Positions 29,162-41,579 of a DNA stretch of 64,000 bases are shown here, in pieces; position 1 is the first letter of the stretch, and each line of letters opens with the position of its first letter. The DNA comes from Corynebacterium sp. (GTDB lineage: Bacteria > Actinomycetota > Actinomycetes > Mycobacteriales > Mycobacteriaceae), in the NCBI GenBank assembly GCA_030530985.1, contig JAUMTX010000002.1, positions 52,591-116,590 on the forward strand. Direction: 5' to 3'. The position numbers and the translations under genes are program-made. The notes under the pieces were generated by a model that worked only from the letters and a program-made list of their open reading frames with translations, searched no databases and was not told where the DNA came from.

Positions 29162-30058
29162 TTATTTCTCGTCGGTGAGCTTAATCTGTGATGGGTCAAT
29201 GCCCAGCATGGTGAAAAGCTCAGGGTCGATATTATCCAAATCATCTTGGGAGAGCTCATACTGTGGATCAAGTTGTGGCTGCTCATCCCCTAGTTCCTGC
29301 GGATCGGCGAGGCTTGCTAGTGGCTGAGAGACCACCTGGAGCAGCTGCTCGCGCTCCGGCAGTGGAAGCCAGCAGGCCTCAACCATGCTGCGGTTAAAGG
29401 CCACAACATCCTCTAGATCGAAGCCATGCTCGTCTACAATGGCCGAAAGGGAGCCGGTTGGGTCATTGGAGTACATGAAGGCCTTGAAGCCCATAGACTG
29501 CAATAGAGCCATTGGGGACTCTTCGCTATAGTCCTTGCTAATACGGTAGGCCAGTGGGAGGCCACGGTCACGGGCAAAAGCGCTGGCAGGGCCAGGCACC
29601 AGGTCATTCTCTTCTTCACTAAAGATGAAATCATCACACATGTCATTGGCGTCCACAATGCGGTGGGCGCCATGGAGCACGGCCAAGAAGGAAGGAATAT
29701 CATCAATGGCGAAGGTAATCAGATGTGTGCGGAGAACCGGCGCCTGATTGTCGGCATTCTTACCACGAATCTGAACGCCCAGGATAAGTGGGAAGCGCTT
29801 AGCGGCCAGGCCCTCCAAGTACTCCTGGAGATCCACATCATCCTTGACCTTAAGAATCAGACCAATGCGCACTGGGCTCTCATCGGCAATAGAGCTCACA
29901 AGCTCATACTGATCCAGGGTAATCTCGCACTCTGCATAGGCGACGTTCTGCTCGGCTAGCAGGTTGAGCTGGCGCTTTAGATCGGAGGCGTCGATAGACT
30001 CACCAATCTGCACGCCGAGCGCTACCTTTGGCAGCGCACGCAATTCTTCAAGATTCAA
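29162..30058 (-). CDS. Adenosine-deaminase-like protein lacking catalytic metal ligands
   Basis: 298 residues. The opening LRALPKVALGVQIGESID aligns with the adenosine deaminase start LPKVELHxHxxGS, but both zinc-binding histidines are replaced (by G and Q) and the glutamate by A. Further matches are AYAECEITLD, RIGLILKV, RIVDANDM...RDRGLPLAYRISKD, MYSNDP where the enzyme has a TDD or DDP motif, and DLEDVVAFNRSMVEACWLPLPERE at the C-terminal helix. The catalytic HAGE segment is not seen. Synteny also fits: add (Rv3313c) lies near this place in M. tuberculosis. It is probably a non-catalytic descendant with an unknown role. The acidic C-terminal tail (about 250-298) is extra. Confidence 0.7.
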   Translation of the reverse strand: MNLEELRALPKVALGVQIGESIDASDLKRQLNLLAEQNVAYAECEITLDQYELVSSIADESPVRIGLILKVKDDVDLQEYLEGLAAKRFPLILGVQIRGKNADNQAPVLRTHLITFAIDDIPSFLAVLHGAHRIVDANDMCDDFIFSEEENDLVPGPASAFARDRGLPLAYRISKDYSEESPMALLQSMGFKAFMYSNDPTGSLSAIVDEHGFDLEDVVAFNRSMVEACWLPLPEREQLLQVVSQPLASLADPQELGDEQPQLDPQYELSQDDLDNIDPELFTMLGIDPSQIKLTDEK

Positions 30059-30067
30059 CGGAACTCC

Positions 30068-31162
30068 TTATTTCCACAAATTTCTAAAAGCACCAATAAT
30101 CGCACCCAAGGCTACACCGCCCAAGGCCCAGGCGGTGCGGTTATAGCGCGAATAGGAACCACGGCCACGGTGGGCGCGGCTGCTACGCACATAAATCACC
30201 GCAGGGGCGGGAACAGGAACCGCCACATTTTGGAGCGACTCCTCCGTAGTTGCAGCCCAGCAGGAGGCATAGAGCAAAATACGCCACACAAAATAGAGCA
30301 GCATCATCATACCGATGATAGGGCCGAAGGTGGCGCCGGCTGGATTCTTCACCGCATTAGCAAAGAAGAGGCTAGCGAACTGCTTAAAGACCTCAAAAGC
30401 AATAGCTGCAATCACCGCGGCATGGCGGATAGAGCGATTAGGAATATCACCCTCAAAACCACGAGGCAGGAAGCGCATAAGGCCGAAGAACATGCACCAG
30501 CTTGTCGCCACAGACAAGATGATAGAAATAATCTTAACGGCCGGGCCAACCCCGCCGATCGAATCCAAATGCAGGAAGTGCAGGAAAGACTCCAAATGGG
30601 AAGTGGTACCCAAGGCGGTGACCACAAAGCCTAAAACCAAGGCGAAGACCAAGGCAACCAGACCAATGAAGTCCTGCACCTTAGTCACCACAAAATTGCC
30701 ATCGGTCGGATCCATGCGCCACATCTTGCTCACCGCATAGCGCAGATTATCAATCCATCCGAGGCCCCACCACAAGGTGGTCACGGCACCAAAACCAGCC
30801 ACCGCACCGCGCTGACTAATCGCCGTATCAAGAATGGAATTGACCTGGTCGCCAATATCGCCGGTAAAAGAGGACTGGATGAGATTACTCAAATCATCCA
30901 CGGCCTCTGGGCGACTGGCCAAGATAAAACCAATGGTCGCGAATACCAACATGAGGATCGGGAAAACACTCAGAATCGAATAGTAAGTAATACCAGCACT
31001 GAACTGGTTACCACCGACCTGGGTATAGCGATCCTGCATCAACAAAACGTGGTCGAGCCACTTAGCTCGACCACGCAAGTGGGTGTCAATGAATCCAGGT
31101 TCCTCGTCGCTCGCTCGCTCAATACCGAGTTCATCAATGCGACTTTTTGGGGAGCCGGCCAT
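30068..31162 (-). CDS. YihY/BrkB family inner membrane protein
   Basis: 364 residues with about six membrane helices between residues 50 and 310 and a basic Arg-rich stretch near 325-340. Family landmarks include FSAGITYYSILSVFPILML and WGLGWIDNLRYAV. The family function is not settled. AAAGGA lies 5 bases before the ATG. It corresponds to Rv3335c, which also neighbours trpS. Confidence 0.9.
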   Translation of the reverse strand: MAGSPKSRIDELGIERASDEEPGFIDTHLRGRAKWLDHVLLMQDRYTQVGGNQFSAGITYYSILSVFPILMLVFATIGFILASRPEAVDDLSNLIQSSFTGDIGDQVNSILDTAISQRGAVAGFGAVTTLWWGLGWIDNLRYAVSKMWRMDPTDGNFVVTKVQDFIGLVALVFALVLGFVVTALGTTSHLESFLHFLHLDSIGGVGPAVKIISIILSVATSWCMFFGLMRFLPRGFEGDIPNRSIRHAAVIAAIAFEVFKQFASLFFANAVKNPAGATFGPIIGMMMLLYFVWRILLYASCWAATTEESLQNVAVPVPAPAVIYVRSSRAHRGRGSYSRYNRTAWALGGVALGAIIGAFRNLWK

Positions 31163-31185
31163 GTATTCCTTTCGCTTAAGTCTCG

Positions 31186-33184
<1,999 letters not shown>

Positions 33185-33544
33185 TAATCTCCTCAGTTTG
33201 ATTCTTTATAGATTCTTCACGGTTAGCTTTCAATAATCTACAGTCTAATAGTTTATGTCTCTTAAACCAAGATGTGTGAGAGACCACGAAAACTCGGGCC
33301 GAGTGGCATGGAACCACATTTTAAGTAACTACCGTACTGTAGAAAATAGGGCTCTTACAGCAGAAACGACACGGGAGCACTTTCATGCAAATACGCAACG
33401 CTTGACACAGGACCCCTGTCAATCCGCTCCAAGACTAATACAAACGAACTGCCATTTAGATTTAGCTACAAAATACTGTAGAATTATTGGGAGATAACTC
33501 CATAATCAGAAACGATTTTCCACCCGCTACGTAGGGAGACCAAT
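33185..33544. other. 360-bp gap between xthA and icd with no gene
   Basis: This divergent gap holds the promoters of xthA and icd. An 80-codon frame at 33255-33497 has no ribosome binding site and no recognisable protein features. I see no clear operator motif. Confidence 0.5.
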
Positions 33545-35728
<2,184 letters not shown>

Positions 35729-35740
35729 GAGTAACTAGCC

Positions 35741-37252
35741 TTAGGCAGCACCTCCTTCAATGGAAGCCCCATTATTTGGCGGCGCAGAATCTTTCATGAT
35801 CTGCGCCGCCATTTCTAGATAACGGCGCATTTGCTCGAAGACTCGAGCTTCCTCTGCAGTACCTGCCCGCTGAGCTGCACCTGCTTTGAGCAGTTCAGCC
35901 GCATGCTTAAGCCCATCATTACTGAGTTCAGCTTGAATCTGGTGCAGAATGCCCAGACGCTGACGCATGCTCACCATCGCTTCCTTACGGCCATCGGGAT
36001 AAACCAAATATGGCTGGTGGGTTTCCAAGTCACGCGTATTATCGCCATAAAGTTGTGGATTAGAGCGGCGAGCGTGCTCACTTGGGCTCAACAGAATACT
36101 GTTGGCAATGCTGGTTGGCCCACCCTGGCTGAATGGCACCATGTGGTGAATCTGGCAGAAGGCCAGTGGAACATTACCATTATGGTCTTCCCCTCCAGCA
36201 GCCATCAGCCCAAGGATCCTGCGCATCCACGGGGCGGCCAAGCGCCCCTCCGCATAATCAATGAGCCGTTTGCCCTCGTTATCCGTAATGGCAATGGCTG
36301 TACGTGCTTCGGCAGCATAGCGCCCATACCGTTGGAGCAGCTTAGTGATTCCAGCAGGATTGAATACTCCGTATCCGCTGGTAAACATGCGCTGGGCCAT
36401 GTCAATACCAAGCCAACTATTGAGCGTTCCTGCCACAGCTAGGTCAAGTCTAATCTTGACCTTATCCCGCATCATATCCATGAATGCCTGGCCCAGTCGA
36501 TGCTTGATGTCATCCTTAGGGCTTCCCACACCTTGGCGGATAAACTTGCCGATCAAGGTATCCATGAACACACCATCAATGCCATCGGTGATGACGTGCA
36601 TGTGCACGCGACCTCGCTTATCCGCATAGTAGGTAAGCTCGGTTGGCGCTGCTCCTTGGAAGTTGCGCTTAACCTCGTACTCCCGGTCACGTAGACGCGA
36701 GTAGTAGCTCACAACCTGGGTGCGGAACTGTGGTTCAATATCGTCCAGGTTGAGATTGTCGACGTCGAGAGGCTTAGCCTTAGGCCGTGGGGGTGGAGTC
36801 GGCTTCTTTTCGGCGACAAGCCGTTCGACAAATGCGCGGCGTTCCATGAAGCGCATGCCGCTGGCAGCACGGCGAATTGCACCGCGAACAATGCGGAGTC
36901 GATCAGAATGTTTCTTCAATCCCTGGGTGCGACACCAAAGAGAATAGATCTCTTTGGAAGTCACGTTATGTTCGAGAGCTATACGGAACACACGGGTGTC
37001 CGCCAAAACCCAACCAACAAAGGCCAAAGGCTTGGCCTCACGGTAGCTGATTCCGCGATTATGCGCAATTGCCTTGTAGAGGGTAGGTTTTGGCATATGC
37101 TTGTACTTGCGGAAGTTAATGACACAGAAGGCCAGATCCGAGCATCGACGGTCGTCAGCGAGTTGATTACACTCTTCAGCATTAGGTAGCTGATTATAAC
37201 TTTGCGCGACTTTGACCATAGAATTACGCAAGTCCGCGCTTTGCGTAAGCAT
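35741..37252 (-). CDS. HNH endonuclease domain protein (DUF222-like architecture)
   Basis: 503 residues. The C-terminal HNH motif reads CQIHHMVPFSQGGPTSIANS followed by LSPSEHAR (about residues 380-410). The N-terminal part is mostly helical and basic with a Pro/Lys linker near 170 (EKKPTPPPRPKAKP), as in the multi-copy HNH proteins of corynebacteria. The ATG at 37252 is chosen because AAGGAG lies 8 bases upstream; an in-frame extension to 37384 has no support. Function in vivo is unknown; it may be nuclease-related to mobile DNA. It converges on icd. Confidence 0.82.
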   Translation of the reverse strand: MLTQSADLRNSMVKVAQSYNQLPNAEECNQLADDRRCSDLAFCVINFRKYKHMPKPTLYKAIAHNRGISYREAKPLAFVGWVLADTRVFRIALEHNVTSKEIYSLWCRTQGLKKHSDRLRIVRGAIRRAASGMRFMERRAFVERLVAEKKPTPPPRPKAKPLDVDNLNLDDIEPQFRTQVVSYYSRLRDREYEVKRNFQGAAPTELTYYADKRGRVHMHVITDGIDGVFMDTLIGKFIRQGVGSPKDDIKHRLGQAFMDMMRDKVKIRLDLAVAGTLNSWLGIDMAQRMFTSGYGVFNPAGITKLLQRYGRYAAEARTAIAITDNEGKRLIDYAEGRLAAPWMRRILGLMAAGGEDHNGNVPLAFCQIHHMVPFSQGGPTSIANSILLSPSEHARRSNPQLYGDNTRDLETHQPYLVYPDGRKEAMVSMRQRLGILHQIQAELSNDGLKHAAELLKAGAAQRAGTAEEARVFEQMRRYLEMAAQIMKDSAPPNNGASIEGGAA

Positions 37253-37517
37253 GTTTTTCACTCCTTCGTGAATGGTAGGTGGATAAGAGGGAGCGACTTT
37301 CGCACCCAATCTGAGGATTAGAACAAATAATACACCCGTTCGAAGCCTTGTAGAAGGCTTGCACGAACTTGCATAGCCGTGCAAAAATTTCAGATTTCCT
37401 ACCTGCGCGAATCTGAGCGAATGTGACTATAAACACAGTGAAATTAGCTCAGTAGCAATCAAGACCCAGCAATTAATTGCAGAAGCGTGCCATACGGGCA
37501 TTTATGCACCTAAACGG

Positions 37518-37523
37518 TACAAT
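37518..37523 (+). promoter_or_regulatory. Extended -10 TACAAT of a leaderless gene
   Basis: TACAAT ends 6 bases before the GTG at 37530 with no ribosome binding site in between, so transcription probably starts at the GTG itself. Confidence 0.5.
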
Positions 37524-37529
37524 AACCCT

Positions 37530-38255
37530 GTGCAGACCCCTAAGTTTTCGAAAAATAGCCGAGTTCTCCGATTGCTCACCGCATGCGCCTTCGGTGGCGC
37601 CGCACTGTGCTCACAGGCATATACCGTGACCCCAAATATCACGACAATGACGTGTATTTATGACCCTAACCAGGCGGATTCGGCTGTCGCGAACTTCTGG
37701 ACAACTCTCCAAAGTGATGCGCGCGCCCAGCGACTGGATGAACTTGATGCGGTCGATCCAGGGCTTAAGGATGCCATCTTGGCCTACCAAAATGACCCCA
37801 CCAGCCAGATTGCAGGCGACTTGCAGACCCGCATTGAAGCAGCTGGTGGCACCGAAGGCTTGGCCGAGCTCATCGAGGCCGAGGATCCGAACCTGGTCGA
37901 TCAGGCCGGCACTGCCCTGAACCCGAACCTCCAGACCGCATATACGGAGGACCAGGCAAAGGCGGCAGCTGCAGCGATTAGTGATAATCCCGCCGCAGCA
38001 ATTGAGGGTGCACTTGCCGACGGCACCCGCCTAGGCGATATCCAAACGGAGCTGTTCAAACAGCGCGAAGCGCAGTATAACCAGACACAGTTCGAATTGC
38101 GCAAGAGCCTTCAAGATTGTGTAAAGGCACTTGAAAAGGCAAAGCCGATGCCCCTTTGGCAACGCGTAGGAATTGTAATTATCGTGGGCCTCATCGTGAT
38201 TGTGGGCACCCGCGCTGTCTACAATAACCGTAAGCCAGTACGCCACGGCAAGTAA
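37530..38255 (+). CDS. Exported, membrane-anchored protein of unknown function
   Basis: 241 residues. An N-terminal signal-like segment (about 12-30, LLTACAFGGAALCSQAY) is followed by an Ala/Gln/Asp-rich helical ectodomain (30-200) and a C-terminal membrane helix (about 208-230, VGIVIIVGLIVIVGTRAVY) with a short basic tail. Two cysteines (MTCIYD and QDCVKA) bracket the ectodomain and may pair. I do not recognise the family. It is alone, followed by a strong terminator and then the DnaA-box region. Confidence 0.75.
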   Translation: MQTPKFSKNSRVLRLLTACAFGGAALCSQAYTVTPNITTMTCIYDPNQADSAVANFWTTLQSDARAQRLDELDAVDPGLKDAILAYQNDPTSQIAGDLQTRIEAAGGTEGLAELIEAEDPNLVDQAGTALNPNLQTAYTEDQAKAAAAAISDNPAAAIEGALADGTRLGDIQTELFKQREAQYNQTQFELRKSLQDCVKALEKAKPMPLWQRVGIVIIVGLIVIVGTRAVYNNRKPVRHGK

Positions 38256-38276
38256 TCTGCACACTTCAACAGAATT

Positions 38277-38321
38277 CCCTATTGCGCCATCTGACCAGGC
38301 GCAATGGGGATTTTCTTTTAT
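38277..38321 (+). terminator. Rho-independent terminator after the 37.5-kb gene
   Basis: A 12-bp stem with one wobble pair (38277-38288 with 38298-38309) is followed by ATTTTCTTTTATT. Confidence 0.85.
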
Positions 38322-39203
38322 TCACAGTGAGGCGAATTAGCGCCATTAACATCTATGCTAACCACTCTTACTGGGCTGATAGTTTCACATTATCCACAGA
38401 GTTATCCACAGGCTGTGAATAACAAGGTGGATATTTCACACCGGGACTGCTGACCAGCACAAACACAGCGGTTACTGGGCTTATAACTCCCTCCTATACG
38501 GATAGATTCCCGATCTCACCTTCAAATTCCACAAAACAAACGCAATGACCTCGATAATTACAAAATATATATTCACACGGTTATACACAGCTTGTGAATT
38601 TTACTGGGGATATAAGTTTTAGCTGGTAGTGCCACAGGCTAAACCATGTCATTCACAATTTTTCGATGGACCGAAGATTACAAGCCACCCTACCACTCCC
38701 CTACCCCAACTCCACAGAGCACAATTTTTGTAATTAACTCCCCTTCACTACGTGAAAACACTGCCGACCAGGAGGTTTTTGCATGAGTTATCCACAGGGC
38801 AAAACTACGACTGTGAAATACTTTTTATTGGGGTAAATGCACTATTTATGCAGGTAGTGGAGTTTTACCAGGTCACCATACCCAAGGCTCAAATCGACTT
38901 ATCCACAGAATTTCACATCCCCGCAGCCCATACTGTTTGCACAAATGCACAAAAGCATCAAAATAATTACAAAAATTTTACAGGCCCCCGAAAATCACAC
39001 TCTTATTCCACAGCGACCAGGAGTTTATCCACAGGCACCCCACCCCACCTGGGGATATAGCGAAATCCCCAGGTCAGTTTACAAACATGCAGGTAAGACC
39101 GCTTTTTCTTCTGCTCTGCACATTCAGCCCCGCACGCATGCAAGCCGTTTCTCCTGCGTTTATCCACAAGTTTATCCACAGGCCACAAGTTAATTACAAA
39201 AAA
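38318..39203. other. Dense DnaA-box cluster (oriC-like or DnaA-titrating region)
   Basis: Ten strict DnaA boxes (TTATNCACA) occur at 38318, 38390, 38402, 38581, 38788, 38899, 39025, 39160 and 39172 on the plus strand and 38414-38422 on the minus strand; seven are TTATCCACA exactly. Boxes at 38390, 38402 and 38414 and the pair 39160/39172 are spaced 12 bp. Near matches lie at 38568 and 38648. AT-rich TAATTACAAAAA elements are interspersed. No protein-coding frame here is credible. Such a layout is typical of bacterial replication origins, but no dnaA, dnaN or rpmH is nearby, so a titration or secondary site is also possible. Confidence 0.8.
38555..39203. repeat. Dispersed AT-rich repeat TAATTACAAAAA
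   Basis: Copies are at 38555 (TAATTACAAAA), 38725-38736 (reverse orientation, full 12-mer), 38964-38975 and 39191-39202. They alternate with DnaA boxes; some run into AAAATTTT tracts. They resemble DNA-unwinding-element repeats, an inference. Confidence 0.65.
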
Positions 39204-39376
39204 TTTTCCACATCGCCACTTCTCCGTCAGTGGTTAAAACATGTAATTATGCGGCAATTTTTTCAGACCAAGGTGTCTACATTGGGCCATCGAGCCTAAA
39301 TCTCGAAAAATTTTTTATCCGCTTTAACCTGCACGTATGGAGATAAATTTCTAAAAACTAAGCAGTCCACTTGCAA

Positions 39377-39392
39377 TAGACCAAGTGGTTCA
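39377..39392. promoter_or_regulatory. McbR-like operator upstream of metY
   Basis: TAGACCAAGTGGTTCA matches the C. glutamicum McbR site TAGAC-N6-GTCTA fully in the left half and partly in the right. It lies 56 bp before the metY start. The same motif precedes metX and both metQ genes. Confidence 0.65.
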
Positions 39393-39447
39393 TTATGCTT
39401 GTGTTCATCGAACTTCACCAATAAAAACTCTTGAAAGGATCAAGACA

Positions 39448-40761
39448 ATGCCAAAGTATGACAACTCCAATGCTTCCGAGTGGAACTTTGAAACCCGCTC
39501 CATTCACGCAGGCCAGCCTGTGGATAGCGCAACCAGCTCCCGCAACCTGCCAATTTATCTGACCTCTTCCTACGTCTTTGATAGCGCCGAGCACGCACGC
39601 CAGCGCTTCGCACTGGAGGATGCAGGCCCTGTTTATTCCCGTCTCACCAACCCAACCGTGGCAGCTGTTGAAGACCGTCTCGCATCTCTCGAGGGTGGCG
39701 TGCACGCCGTGCTTTTCGGCTCCGGCCAGGCCGCTGAGACCGCAGCCATTCTTAATATTGCTCGTGCTGGTTCCCACATTGTGGCTAGCCCACGCCTTTA
39801 TGGTGGCACCGAGACTCTGCTCCAGGTGACTTTGCCTCGCCTGGGCATTGAGACCACCTTCGTTGAGAATCCAGACGATCCTGAGTCTTGGCAGGCAGCG
39901 GTCAAGGATAATACCGTCGCGTTTTATGCTGAGACTTTTGCTAATCCACAGGCTGACGTGCTCGATATTCCGGCCGTGTCTGAGGTAGCTCATCGCAACC
40001 AGGTTCCACTGATTGTGGATAACACCATTGCCACTGCTGCCCTGGTCCGCCCACTTGAGCTTGGCGCGGATGTCGTAGTTGCCTCTACTACCAAGTTCTA
40101 TACCGGCAATGGCTCTGGCCTTGGTGGCGTGCTTGTCGACGGCGGCACCTTCGACTGGTCCGTTGAGCGCAATGGCGAACCTGTCTTCCCAGATTTCGTC
40201 AACCCTGACCCTGCTTATCATGGTCTCAAGTATGTTGACCTGGGTGCCCCAGCCTTTGGTTTGAAGGCTCGTGTGGGCCTGCTGCGCGATACCGGCGCTG
40301 CTCCTAGCCCATTCAATGCGTGGGTGCTTGCACAGGGCCTGGATACCCTTTCCCTTCGCGTTGAGCGCCATAATGAGAATGCCAAGCGTGTGGCTGAGTT
40401 CCTTGATGCTCATCCTAAGGTCACCAAGGTCAACTATGCTGGTCTACCGTCCTCCCCTTGGTATGCAACCAAGGAGAAGCTGGGCCTCAAGTACACCGGC
40501 AGCGTGATTTCCTTCGATATCAAGGGTGGCCGCGAGGAAGCCTGGGCCTTTATCGACGCCCTCAAGCTCCACTCCAACCTGGCCAATATTGGCGACGTAC
40601 GCTCCCTGGTTGTACACCCTGCCACCACCACTCACTCCCAGTCCGATGAGGCTGGCCTGACTCGCGCAGGTATCAATGAGGCCACTGTCCGACTCTCTGT
40701 CGGCATTGAGAATATCGACGATATCCTGGCTGATTTGGAGCGTGGTTTTAACGCAGTATAG
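39448..40761 (+). CDS. metY: O-acetylhomoserine sulfhydrylase MetY
   Basis: PLP enzyme making homocysteine from O-acetylhomoserine and sulfide, the direct sulfhydrylation route to methionine. PLP lysine K216 lies in TTKFYTGNG; YSRLTNPT and GSGQAAE bind the cofactor. The ATG at 39448 gives 437 residues, the corynebacterial length, and follows AAAGGA by 8 bases; an in-frame start at 39385 would run over the operator. MetX, which makes its substrate, is encoded 8.4 kb downstream rather than adjacent. Confidence 0.96.
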   Translation: MPKYDNSNASEWNFETRSIHAGQPVDSATSSRNLPIYLTSSYVFDSAEHARQRFALEDAGPVYSRLTNPTVAAVEDRLASLEGGVHAVLFGSGQAAETAAILNIARAGSHIVASPRLYGGTETLLQVTLPRLGIETTFVENPDDPESWQAAVKDNTVAFYAETFANPQADVLDIPAVSEVAHRNQVPLIVDNTIATAALVRPLELGADVVVASTTKFYTGNGSGLGGVLVDGGTFDWSVERNGEPVFPDFVNPDPAYHGLKYVDLGAPAFGLKARVGLLRDTGAAPSPFNAWVLAQGLDTLSLRVERHNENAKRVAEFLDAHPKVTKVNYAGLPSSPWYATKEKLGLKYTGSVISFDIKGGREEAWAFIDALKLHSNLANIGDVRSLVVHPATTTHSQSDEAGLTRAGINEATVRLSVGIENIDDILADLERGFNAV

Positions 40762-40813
40762 TTGACTCTCCTAAGCCGTTAAGGCACCCTCCTCATAAAT
40801 AGTTTTCTTCCAC

Positions 40814-40846
40814 AGCGATAGGCCCTTCGGGGCCTATCGCTTTTTA
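40814..40846 (+). terminator. Rho-independent terminator of metY
   Basis: A perfect 12-bp stem (40814-40825 with 40830-40841) with TTCG loop is followed by TTTTAT. Confidence 0.92.
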
Positions 40847-40883
40847 TATGGCCTGGTCAACCGGGAGGCGCAGCAGATCGGCC

Positions 40884-40922
40884 CATAAAAAAACTCGGAG
40901 CCACAGTAGTGACTCCGAGTTC
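40884..40922 (-). terminator. Rho-independent terminator of the small secreted gene
   Basis: A 9-bp stem (40892-40900 with 40913-40921) is followed in the minus direction by a run of seven T. Confidence 0.85.
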
Positions 40923-40932
40923 TTAAGCCCTT

Positions 40933-41250
40933 TTAGCCAAAGAGGCTAGCAATCCAGCGGAATGGTGCGAACAGCACATTCAAAACCTTGGTGAACCAAG
41001 ATACCTGGGTTGTGGTCTGGGCAGGGGTTTCTGCTTGGGATTCAGTCTCACAGCCTTCTGCGGTTGGATCAATCTCGCAAGAAGAATATGGATGAATGAC
41101 CTCGGAAATTACGAGGTCGCCATCTTCGTAGTACTCAAAAGTTGGGTCATCAGCATGTGCCATAGCACCAGAACCAACTCCTGCACCAAGAAGGACGCCC
41201 AGGCTAAGACCACCGGCAACGGCGATGCGTCGTGCAGTAGCCAACACCAT
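40933..41250 (-). CDS. Small secreted protein of unknown function
   Basis: 105 residues. A signal peptide (about 1-33, ending GAMAHA) is followed by an acidic segment with two cysteines (SSCEIDPTAEGCE) and a Thr/Gln-rich linker. The C-terminal 20 residues (VSWFTKVLNVLFAPFRWIASLFG) form a hydrophobic, aromatic and amphipathic segment that could insert in or lie on a membrane. The gene has its own terminator. I do not recognise it. Upstream, 41251-41527 shows no gene. Confidence 0.72.
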   Translation of the reverse strand: MVLATARRIAVAGGLSLGVLLGAGVGSGAMAHADDPTFEYYEDGDLVISEVIHPYSSCEIDPTAEGCETESQAETPAQTTTQVSWFTKVLNVLFAPFRWIASLFG

Positions 41251-41527
41251 AATCCATTCTCCTTAATCAGAATATAAGAATAAACTTAATTTAAAACAAG
41301 ATTACACTGAGTATCCCTTGTTAGCAAATTTCCCGAAGGTTTCTGACAAAAAATTTTTTGAACTCTGAAGCCCTCCTGGGGAATTAGTTCTAAATTATAC
41401 CATTAGCCTGGACAAATACAAGACACCACAACAACCTGCAAAATAACAAAAATTGAACTTTATTACAGCCATCCATACACCTAAAAATCCACACATCTCC
41501 ATGGATTACACCAGGTCATCCACAAAA

Positions 41528-41572
41528 AATGCCCAGCCTCAGGGCGGTAAACCCCAAGACTGAGCATTCTTA
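41528..41572 (-). terminator. Terminator of the haem uptake operon
   Basis: An imperfect stem of about 16 bp with G-U pairs (arms near 41528-41544 and 41556-41572) lies just after hmuV and is followed in the minus direction by TTTTTT. Confidence 0.75.
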
Positions 41573-41579
41573 TTAAATT

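Noticed and set aside
33255-33497. 80-codon frame upstream of icd
   Set aside because: It has no ribosome binding site, atypical composition and no recognisable features.
38752-39193. Open frames of 60-100 codons inside the DnaA-box region
   Set aside because: They run through DnaA boxes and AT repeats and have no protein-like composition. A weak AGGAGG at 38770 leads only to a very short frame.
38318-39203. CRISPR array, considered because of the repeated TTATCCACA
   Set aside because: Repeats are only 9 bases, unevenly spaced and partly inverted, with no uniform spacers and no cas genes.
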